NCBI GenBank assembly: GCA_025602915.1
Contig: JAHLJZ010000002.1
Coordinates: 620,001 to 684,000, forward strand
Length of the DNA stretch: 64,000 nt
Direction: 5' to 3'
DNA from: Paraphysoderma sedebokerense
Lineage: Eukaryota > Blastocladiomycota > Physodermatomycetes > Physodermatales > Physodermataceae
The position numbers and the translations under genes are program-made. Under the pieces are notes generated by a model. That model saw nothing but the letters and a program-made list of their open reading frames with translations, was not told the DNA's origin and searched no databases. Shown here in pieces: positions 55,601-64,000 of the stretch (within the stretch, counting starts at the first letter, position 1; each line of letters begins with the position of its first letter).

Positions 55601-55861
55601 AAAAATGGACAAGTCTTCCCTGATCCAATTAATCAACCTGGTCGCCAAATTGTCGTTCCCAATGGTCAATATTACTTCCGACTTGCTATACAAACCGCAA
55701 AAACGTCGATGCAACGATTTAAATCATGGAAAAGTCCAATCATTGACGTGCAACATCAACTCGACATTGATGGTGATGTTACAATGGGTGATATTAATGA
55801 CATGGATATTGACGAGATGAATCAAGATCAACCTCGTCGTAAAAAGCAACGTACAAACTAG
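52628..55861 (+). CDS. Subtilisin-like (S8) protease with PA domain
   Basis: Nine exons, join(52628..52744, 52810..52931, 52995..53246, 53311..53554, 53618..53702, 53760..54165, 54230..54596, 54665..55164, 55234..55861), give 906 residues with closed phases. A signal peptide (MQASVIVFLLIAFSLNVQAG) and inhibitor-like propeptide come first. The catalytic Asp is in VGVIDTGIDYQHPAF, His in CSGHGTHVAGIIGG, Ser in LSGTSMASPYLAG; the oxyanion Asn sits in SAQGND. A PA insert (PFNGKPFPKKIVLVRRGSCT, then NIQNAGGIGMIVYNN) lies between His and Ser, and a Fn3-like region follows. This resembles the secreted fungal minor extracellular or C5a-peptidase-like subtilases. The last ~35 residues are acidic, then basic (PRRKKQRTN), which is unusual for a secreted enzyme. 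Confidence 0.92.
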
Positions 55862-56093
55862 CTTAATATCTTCAAAACTCTATTATAGATGATACCATTT
55901 CTTAGAGCTGTATCATAGAATAATTATGTAGAAGTACTTTTCTTTCACCTTCTACGACTTGTAAAATACATTGAATATGGGGATATCTTCGTCGCGTGGA
56001 GCAAAATACATCGGCGCTCGTCATAACAATAAGTTCCAATTGAACCAGTCCAGACAGCTCATTCCCCGAGCAGGCCTTCCGTAACTTCGAATA

Positions 56094-57243
56094 ATGTCAG
56101 TGCCTACTGAGAATGCCGAAGGTTCCCATAACTTACCCTTCGCTTTCTTATATTGCCTTCTGCTGATTTTGTCTCTTGGGTAGACGTATCGTTCAAAGTG
56201 GCCTTCGGGAAGACAATCCACGATATAACGATGCCTCTGTCTTCAACGGTCTCCGATCTCAAAACAAGGGTAGAATCCCTGACAGGAATTCCACCGGAAT
56301 GTCAAAAGTTATTATATAAAGGTATGCCTTTCAATAAAGCGGAAATGAAGTTGAAACTATCGGGTCTCAGGCTCTCAACGTATCAATGTATCCAGGAATG
56401 CTCAAAGACGATGCGGCTCCATTATCAAATTATAAACTTCAGGGTATGTCGGCAAATCGTAGGCCCCATTAATCATATTGCATGCAAACTCCATTGTGGG
56501 ATTGGCTTAGTTTTTAGTTTAATATCTCATAAATTTCTGCTTTCATGTACTCTATGACAGGACAGAAAGTTATGCTCATGGCCAGCAAAGTAGACGATAT
56601 TCTTAAAATTGCGACTACAGTCGCCGAAACAAAAAAATTGGGTTCCGCTTCAATTGGGTCTACTCAACAGATGACATGGTTGGAAAGACATTTCTTTGTC
56701 TTAACCTGACGCCAACCTAATGAACCCTCTCATAGGTCAGACATGACGGAGCACAAAAAAGTTATAGAGAAAGGAAAACCCCAAGATGCTGAACCTGGAT
56801 TTAAGAATAAAAAGGTTTGCTATATAATGGATAAATCACCAATTATAGGTCTACTAACCATGCACCAAACTAGATGTCGCTTCCCCCAGGATCAATGATC
56901 AAAGGGCTGTACAATAAGTTTGGGAGTAAAGCTCGATTGACCTTCAAGAAGGACTTGGATCAACTGTGGATTGGTACAACAGAAAGAACTCAAAAATTGC
57001 CGCTGAATTCGATCAAGTCAGTAACTTCTCAGCCAATTGCAGGATTTGAAGAATACCATATATTGGCGTTACAGTTGGGGCCAACTGAAAAGTCAAATTA
57101 TTATCTGTACTGGGTACCAGCACAGGTCGATATCCTATTATTAAATATATCTTTGGACTGTCTGACTGACATTCTCATTCTTGTAGTACATTGACACAAT
57201 CAAGGAGGAGATATTAGGAATCTTCGCTATCTTCCAACAGTGA
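56094..57243 (+). CDS. UBFD1-like ubiquitin-domain protein
   Basis: Seven exons, join(56094..56121, 56185..56331, 56396..56443, 56561..56678, 56736..56814, 56874..57125, 57187..57243), give 242 residues. The N-terminal ubiquitin-like domain (VSFKVAFGKTIHDITMPLSS, LKTRVESLTGIPPECQKLLY, KGMLKDDAAPLSNYKLQGQK) is followed by HKKVIEKGKPQDAEPGFKNK and the UBFD1 core: IKGLYNKFGSKARLTFKKDL, DQLWIGTTERTQKLPLNSIK, SVTSQPIAGFEEYHILALQL, GPTEKSNYYLYWVPAQYIDT. Human UBFD1 has the same order. Its biochemical role is poorly known; it binds polyubiquitin and has been linked to NF-kB. The donor GTTGGA of intron 4 is non-standard but restores TWSDMTEHKK. Confidence 0.9.
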
Positions 57244-57498
57244 CCATTTGGATCATTACATTGTAAAATCCCATGTAGAACTTTATGTAGTCCAGCTTTA
57301 GCGATGGCACAGATTTCTAGCTGAGTTTGTATTATGAGGTATTCGACACGCGCGAATTGACTGTGGAATGTCCGTTGACGGGACTCTGAGTAATCAGCAA
57401 TGCGCCATCAATTGGTCAAACCGGCTTCCTGTATATCCCTTTCAATAAATCTGCATTTAAATATTGACGTTTGCCAGTGTTGTCCTCCATACGACAGT

Positions 57499-59678
57499 AT
57501 GCCATCAAAAGTTACCTCATCTGACATCTCTTCCCCGCTATTGAAGCCAACACCGTCAAATGCCTTGCCCCACCATTCAAACGAATTTCTTTCAGGAAAT
57601 TTCGCCCCTGTCCAAGTGGAATATAATCTCACCTTAATTCAATCAGTTGATGTGGAAGGGAAGATTCCCGATTGCTTTTATGGCGGTGAATATATTAGGA
57701 ACTCGCCGAATCCTCAATTCGTTGAGAAATCTATGCCCTATCACTGGTTTGGTAGGTTAACTGTTCAAAATCGGTGACTTCACGAGACTGTGACGAAGAC
57801 TCCTAACATGCCTTCAGACGGTGACGGAATGTTGCATGGCATTTATTTTGATGCAGAGGGACGGCCCCATTATGTTAACAAATATGTTAAAACTCCTCGA
57901 TTTTCGTAAGTCTAAAATTTTACCTACTATCGGCCAAAGTTAACCGTACATTACCGCTCCGATTATTAGGTTAGAAAAATCATTCGGCGGAAAAATTTAC
58001 GGTAGTATTGCCAGATTTATGGGTGAATCTAAGTGGGATTTGATGAAATCCCTCATTGCCATGTACTTTGCTCGCTTCTTCGATACACCGGCGGGTCATC
58101 AGGGCACAGCCAATACTGCCCTTGCGTATCATGCCAAACGCTTATACGCTACTAATGGTATGTCCTTCGATTATAAATAGCTCAATTACATGTAAGCTTG
58201 ACAAAGGGCTCACAGAATTTTGTATGCAGAATCAGACTGCCCAGTACAAGTTATTGCCCCGTCTTTGGATACCCTGGGTATTCAAACTTTCGACGATGCC
58301 TTGCTGGATGATATCAGTTCCAAAATGGTTACCGCCCACCCGAAGATTGATGCAGAAACGGGAGAGATGATTTTTTTCGGATACAGGTTGGAGAAACACC
58401 CTCACATTCATTATTCAGTCGCCGATAGAGAGAACAAGCTCATTGTAAAGTGAGTGTTATCGGTCGTGTTGGTAAATGCTTCGAAAGACACGAATACTAA
58501 TTCACTACATAGAAAGTTACCACTGTCTAAATGCCGCGCGGCAATGTATCATGATTTTTTTATCACGAAGAATTACAGTTGTATTATGGATATGCCTTTG
58601 CTTTTCGATCCCGAAAAAGCCTTCAAGTCAAAGAAACCAGATGTATTCAAATTTTACCCATCAGAACCATCTCGCTTTGCTTTTCTTCCTCGTCATGCGG
58701 CATCTGAAGCATCCGCGATTTGGATTGAAATGGATGAGCCTTGTTATATATTCCATACAGGTATGACGACTGATTTAATCAAAATTGCATTTTAAAGATC
58801 TCTAATAAATAATGGCCTTCCACAAAAGCCAATGCTTGGGAGGAGGATCGGGACGGACAGTTGCATATTATCATGCTAGGGTGTCGGGCGAAGCATGTCG
58901 ATTTAGGTTTAAAAGTGAAATATGACGTCGGCAAACTTAATTCGGAAGAGATTAAAGCAATGAAAGATACCCAGGCTATTCTTTCGTTGTTTGATTTTAA
59001 TCTAAACTCTAAGACGGTGGATGTTACTCCTCTTGTAAAAATTCCAGGAGAGTTCCCGACTATTAATTTTGATTTTGCAATGAAACCAAATCAATTCACA
59101 TATTACGGCACGTTTGCCGAGGTATTTTGTTCGATACTTGAATCTCCTGTCAACACCTGAGATTTACACCGCTCTTTGTCTTTTTTATAGGATGGTTCAA
59201 TTTTGATGCATGGAATTGCGAAATACGACCATAAAACTGGCAAAACGAAAGTCTATTCCCACGGTAATTCCGTATACGGTGGTGAAGCTGTTTTTGTCCC
59301 AAACACTTCAATTCCGCTTAAACGTCGGAAGGAAGACGACGGATACCTGACTTTATTCGTTTTCGACGAAGTGAATAAGACCTCACAACTACGGATTGTC
59401 GATGCTAAAACGATGTCAGAAAGTGCTAGAATTACAGTTCCGTTCAGAGTTCCTTACGGATTTCATGGAATTTGGGTTGATAAGAGCGATGTTGAAACCC
59501 AAGATAAGGTATCTTTCAATTTTTATTCATTGCAAAGAGTCCAGTTTCGTTGTCACGAGCATTAACAATGATTGATTAGAGCGCAAATGGCGTTCTTTCT
59601 GGCGCATATATTAAACCTACTATAGATTCTTGGTTGAAACGTGCCGCCGCCGGGATTGCCTGGTTTTTGAATAAGTAG
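57499..59678 (+). CDS. Carotenoid cleavage oxygenase (RPE65/CCD family)
   Basis: Non-haem iron enzymes that split carotenoids or related polyenes. Eight exons, join(57499..57751, 57818..57905, 57970..58157, 58230..58449, 58513..58760, 58829..59121, 59191..59508, 59580..59678), give 568 residues. Start of fold: IPDCFYGGEYIRNSPNPQF, then HWFDGDGMLHGIYFD. The four iron histidines are in VTAHPKID, MYHDFFIT, CYIFHTANAWEE and the last motif, YGFHGIWV; second-shell acids (E in ANAWEE) are present. The end LSGAYIKPTIDSWLKRAAAG is less usual. An in-frame ATG at 57400 is possible. Substrate is unknown; fungal relatives make retinal or apocarotenoids, or cleave stilbenes. Confidence 0.92.
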
Positions 59679-60281
59679 AATGTGGTATTATGTTGAAGAC
59701 CTCATAGTGTTTTAACGGAGAATTTAACGATTGTAAACTATTAGTGTCCACAAAGTATGTAAATAAAATGTTTAGATATGAATGTGGATATTTCTAAAGA
59801 ATGGTTTTCGGTTCAATCCAAATCTTAGTTTGATGAAAGCAGCAATAAAATATAGGGTGAGCTTGACTTCCTTGATATGGCTATGATTGAACGCATTCGG
59901 CAATCCTGAAAATTTAAACAAGCCTGCAAGTGATGAATGAATATACATATACAGTGTGTTAAAATACTGTCCTGATTTTCACTATGTTGAAATCGCAATG
60001 AATAACAACTCTCGGACAAATTGTATTCTCAAGTATTCTTCGACAACGAGAATAGCATAACTTTGCCACCAAACCTTCCTACAGTTGTATCTCGAACGGG
60101 AAGCAAGTGCGGAAGTGCGCTATCAGTATTGGCCTCAATACTCGCAAATTTGCAGCATTTAAATCGATGAGATAACTGCAGCAAAGTCGATTGCGTTCAA
60201 TATTACGCAAAACGACATCTGGCGAGAATCCAGGACTCTGTACCGAAAGTTATTTATATTCAGTGCAAATAAATTACAGCT
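59679..60281. other. Convergent spacer between carotenoid oxygenase and MRC1
   Basis: About 600 bp, AT-rich, holding two 3' ends; AATAAAATG near 59761 is a candidate poly(A) signal for the oxygenase gene. A frame at 59825-60019 has no features. Confidence 0.5.
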
Positions 60282-63200
60282 CTATCGTCTGCCCAAAATA
60301 TTCATTAATCTTGAATTCTTGCGTTCTATCGGTTTAATCTCTTTCTTTTTCTTTTCCGCAGCTTTGGGCTTTAGTGGAATCTACAGGGGGGTATCGTAAG
60401 ACAATTGTCAGAAAATTGGTGTAAATGGTTGGTCGCGGATACTAACCTCATCTGCATTTTCCTTCAGCTTCGTGGTAAAGCCTTTAGTTTTCATACCCTC
60501 TTTTGAATGATTCTTTGATTGCGATCCTAAGTCTGATTTGTGCTCATGGCCTTTACTTGCGTATCGTTCAATCAGAGTCGACGATTGTTTCGTCAACAAG
60601 GAACCTCGCTTCATCACCGACTTTTTCTGCAAGTGGCAAGATAGTAAGAATTTGATTATGGGAATATGCCAAAACTCCTAAACTTATCTTTACCTTTTCA
60701 ATTCTTATCATTGATGCTTGAGTCGGTGGAAGTATTTGTGCGTTATTTTGTGAATCAAGTTCTTCCGAGAGAGAGTAATCTTTAACACTCGTTTTGTTAA
60801 AAATCGGTTTCGAAATATGAACTTTGTGCGTTTCGCTGTAGAAAGTCTCTTCTTCGTATTCTTCATACATCATCTAATTTTATAGTGTTATACTTCCCCA
60901 ACATGGCGTCGACTCCGTGAAAATGGTAAATTACCTGTTCAACAATATTTCCTTTACCGGCGGCGAGAGCTTCGATCCTATGCTCTTCAATTTCCGTTTT
61001 CATGCGGTTGCCAATTCCTTCGATATCCTGAGCAATGGATTCGACTACTTCCTCTCCGAATGTATCATCAATTCCACCGTCATCTACGAAGGCCTTAGCA
61101 AACGCTGCCGTTTCGGGCTTGTCGGCTGACCAGACGTTTTTGTTCAGTATAAAATCTTAAAAATGCTGCTCTTTCATGCTATTATTGCGAACGAAAACTT
61201 ACCAATTTTCTCCAAGGCGGAACTGAATTGCATTCTCTTCTTTCGTCCAAATCGATTTCTGTTATCGTCCCCATATCCGCCATAACCTTCCTCGTAGTCG
61301 TCCAATCCATAACCCTTACCACTGAGATCCATCCTTGTGCGCCGATTCAAACCAAGACCACCTGTCAAAAGACCCTTCTTAATAGCCTCGACGTCTTTCG
61401 CGTCCGTATCGATTTCTTGTTGTCTAAGTTTGTGATGAAACACGACTATTTAAAAAAATGATGACCAGCCAACAGCTAGAGTGCGATACTTACTGTACAA
61501 GTGCTCTAACTTCTTCTACACCTTGAGCTGCTTCCTCCGGGTTATCGGCGGCAACAATTTCATCATCCGTTGCATCGTCATCGCTGTTTTCCCCATCTTC
61601 ACCACCCGCCCCTCGGAATTCGTCGTCAGACTCTTGCGCTTCGCTTTCGATAAATCGAGGTCTACGGATTTGGTTTGTAGCTGCTGCTTGCACGGAATCA
61701 GTTTGCAAGTTCGGAGCATTTTCAGGAGGGGTCAGTCCAAACGAAAATGAAGGTCTGCGGATTTGAGTCAGCTGAGACGATTGCGCTGGAAGCTGAGTCG
61801 ACAACAGCCTAGATTAAAATTGATGTATAAGGCAAAAATGGCATCGTCCTTCGATGAATGTAACAGGTCATACCCGTCTTTTGTAATATATCCTATAGGC
61901 GAATCTTGTTGGTAGCGTTGACTTTGGTTGAATGAATCATCATCTACTTGAGTACTTTCGAAAGGGCCAGAGGCTGTTGATTGGCCAGTACTATCGGTTT
62001 GCGACATGCTAATTCCTTCCATATCTTGATTAATGAGTTGCGAGCGCAATGGTATCTGCAGAAGTGCCTATTTCGACGGATGAGCTTTAAAACATTGAAT
62101 GCGTGCAAAAGTGATTCTCTTACATTTTGTTGTATAGATTGATCGATAAAGTCGAATCCACCCTGCTTAAGAGGTTACCACCGTTAAAAACCAATACGCT
62201 AATTCAGAAGATATAGACATAATTACTGGTGCTTCTTCGTTTGACAATGGAAGCGCAGAAAAACTCAATTCTTCATAGAGATCCAATGAGTCTACTTTGG
62301 CTTTCTTCAGTCCTTCAGGTTTGTTTGGTAAGCCGTCCTTCGACATGTCGTCCGCATCTTCATCTTCAATAATTCTCTGCAATTTGCGCTTGCCAACACC
62401 GCTACGTTTGTTGGAAAGAAAACTGGGACCATCATCTTCCTCGTCATCCTGCACCGGTAGAGTAGGCAAATCAGAAATGCATGATGGGGATTCTGTTACC
62501 TCCGTTGGAGAAAGCCCTATGTTTGACGTTGCGACTGAGGTATGTTTGGCCTGTTCTTCATTATCGGGGAAGCTTTCGGCTATTTTCTCGGAGTTTACAT
62601 TTTCAGAATCTGATTCTTCGGGGTTGGTTTTGCTGACGTTCTCATCTTCACTTCCTCTTAGCATATCTTCCTCCATGTCACTATGAAATTCTTCGTCACT
62701 GTTCCATTTAAAATCGCCATCTTCTGGATCATCCTCTTCGTCATCAGCCATCGCTTCTGCGTTATCTTCCTCTTGCTTTAACTTTTCTATATCAATTTTA
62801 ATTTCAGGAAATTGAACAGTCTCCCCTTTCGGTTCAGTCCAAAAGCCTTGAGCTCTAGCCTTCTCTTCCATTTTTTTGCGCTTCATGATAGATTGTTGAG
62901 CGATGCGAAGCTGTAAATTCTTATTCATTTCCTTCGTTGTTATATGTGGCTGATTGGGATTGAATACACTGATGGGTCCATTTTTTAACGGGCTCTCGCG
63001 ACCGGGTGATCTTGCTTTAGATGTTTCATCCTCAAACCCAGATTCGTCACTGTCAGAATCGCTGAGATAGATGACGTCGCTTTTCATAGGTGATGTCGGC
63101 TTTTCACGAAACGTCGGCTGCATTGTTGACTCTGCTGCTCGTGCTGTGACGTTTGATTGTGCTTTGTTTTTTGGGCAAGGTTTTCTGTGGAAGAGTGTGA

Positions 63201-64000
63201 AAGTATGAAACGATGGTTTGAAATTTAGTTAAAAATATTATCGCAACTTACTGTATATAATCGCCCAAGAAAGAGGCGAAAGATTTCTTCTTATATTTAT
63301 TTTCTAAAGTTAGACGGCTACCTAAAATGCGAGGTTAAACCTCTGTTTACATAACAGCGCCGAAACCATATTCACATATTCAGAACATACTTCGTATAAG
63401 TCGTTCACTTTGCTTCTTACGCTCAAGGATGTCTGCTTTTGTGACCTTAAAAACCCAGTAGTCAGCGCACACCCCCTTCTCAGTCGTTTAGTCAAAAACT
63501 AAGATTCTGTACCCTTTTCTTACGGCCCGATGGAGGCTGACTTATTTCATTGTCATCATTCTTTGGTGACGATTCCGTATCACCTCCTTCGACATCATCC
63601 GCCTTGGGGACACTTTGATCTGTAGGATTGCTTTCGCCCTCGTCGTCTGATTCTTGAAATTTTTGGAATACTTGACTGAGTTCTGGAAGCTGTTCATCGT
63701 CGTCAGAGTCATAGTCTATTCGTTTTTGCGGACGGGGTTTCTGACTTATTTGAGCATTCTGAGTGGAAATGCTCAATGATTGCGGAATATCGTCGTCGCT
63801 GTCGCTACTTTCCTCCTTCTCAGTGGCTGTATTTGAGGATTCTTTAAGAGAAATATCGGTCAGGTCTGTCTTAATTGATGGTGATCCTAAGAGATTGGAA
63901 TCGTCTTGAGATATTAATGGTATATCTTTCGCGCGTCCTCCGTCCACATTAGCATTCGTCATGTCCTGGGTTTCGGTTTCTGACAACAGGGAGTCTTCAA
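60282..64000 (-). CDS. MRC1: MRC1/Claspin replication checkpoint mediator (partial, 5' end beyond window)
   Basis: Mrc1/Claspin travels with the replisome and passes the ATR/Mec1 signal to the checkpoint kinase. The open frame still continues at the right edge, so the start is outside. The N-terminal part is acidic with SDSDDD clusters and SQ/TQ-rich. A basic helix (ILERKKQSERLIRSSRLTLE, then KKSFASFLGDY) matches the claspin QRLxR...K..SxxF block. The MRC1-like domain is strong: FIESEAQESDDEFRGAGGED, DAKDVEAIKKGLLTGGLGLN, RRTRMDLSGKGYGLDDYEE and MQFSSALEKIG. The last three exons (60694..60873, 60447..60626, 60282..60380) give the basic C-terminus ending NSRLMNILGRR; alone they could be mistaken for a small separate gene, but the phase-0 splice from IVEQ joins them. 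Confidence 0.9.

Noticed and set aside
60282-60873. A separate small basic protein gene of 152 residues starting with two methionines
   Set aside because: An AG acceptor directly before the first ATG joins in phase 0 to the donor after IVEQ, so these three exons are the C-terminus of MRC1/Claspin.
63984-63986. Start codon of MRC1 at 63986
   Set aside because: The codon there is TTG, and the frame stays open to the window edge (E-D-S-L-L-S-E), so the true start lies outside.
1-64000. A functional DNA-repair gene cluster (SWSAP1-like, BRCA2, ORC5, MRC1)
   Set aside because: The genes are tens of kilobases apart among unrelated housekeeping genes and in mixed orientation; chance co-location is the simpler reading.
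1-64000. tRNA, rRNA, CRISPR, LTR or virus-like elements
   Set aside because: No cloverleaf, rRNA segment, repeat-spacer array, reverse transcriptase, integrase or capsid-like protein was seen on either strand.

Overview
This window reads as nuclear DNA of an intron-rich fungus, most likely an early-diverging (chytrid-like) lineage. Nearly every gene is cut by short introns of about 50-110 bp with GT...AG ends. The gene set mixes fungal markers (mitoribosomal protein mL58/MRPL20, the Nma111 protease, GEP4) with genes lost from most Dikarya but kept in animals (a long BRCA2 with six BRC repeats, a SWSAP1-like RAD51 mediator, UBFD1, an RPE65/CCD-type carotenoid oxygenase). No bacterial, organellar, rRNA, tRNA, CRISPR or retroelement sequence was recognised. 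The lineage call is inference. Where exons are listed, I placed the junctions by hand from splice consensus, reading frame and family alignment, and all listed phases close.

Layout: 1-443 GEP4 (minus, runs off the left edge), divergent from a SWSAP1-like gene; then NOB1; a MITE-like inverted-repeat element (3473-3888); an orphan 831-residue multi-pass membrane protein; a tandem SCP2-domain protein (minus); DCN1; mitochondrial 3-hydroxyacyl-CoA dehydrogenase. 13160-19753 holds three tandem, membrane-anchored, divergent lipoxygenase paralogs. Then come an ESCRT-III Vps2/CHMP2-like gene with an unusual C-terminal extension, an orphan multi-TM protein (minus), an exostosin-type glycosyltransferase (minus), FAD synthase, BRCA2 (minus, 27282-34362), a seven-TM orphan (minus), eIF3d (minus), OST5/TMEM258, VMA21 (minus), an RCC1L-like gene, Nma111 (minus), MRPL20 (minus), a coiled-coil protein (minus), ORC5 (minus), a subtilase, UBFD1, a carotenoid oxygenase, and MRC1/Claspin (minus, runs off the right edge).

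Most genes are unrelated housekeeping genes packed with 100-400 bp spacers. Genome maintenance is well represented (SWSAP1-like, BRCA2, ORC5, MRC1), but they are scattered and I do not claim a functional cluster. The only true cluster is the lipoxygenase-like triplet. The least conventional items are that triplet, in which the first pair of iron-ligand histidines is one residue closer than usual; the C-terminal extension of BRCA2 and its symmetric BRC exons; the extension on the Vps2-like protein; three orphan multi-TM proteins; and a secreted-type subtilase with a nuclear-localisation-like tail.
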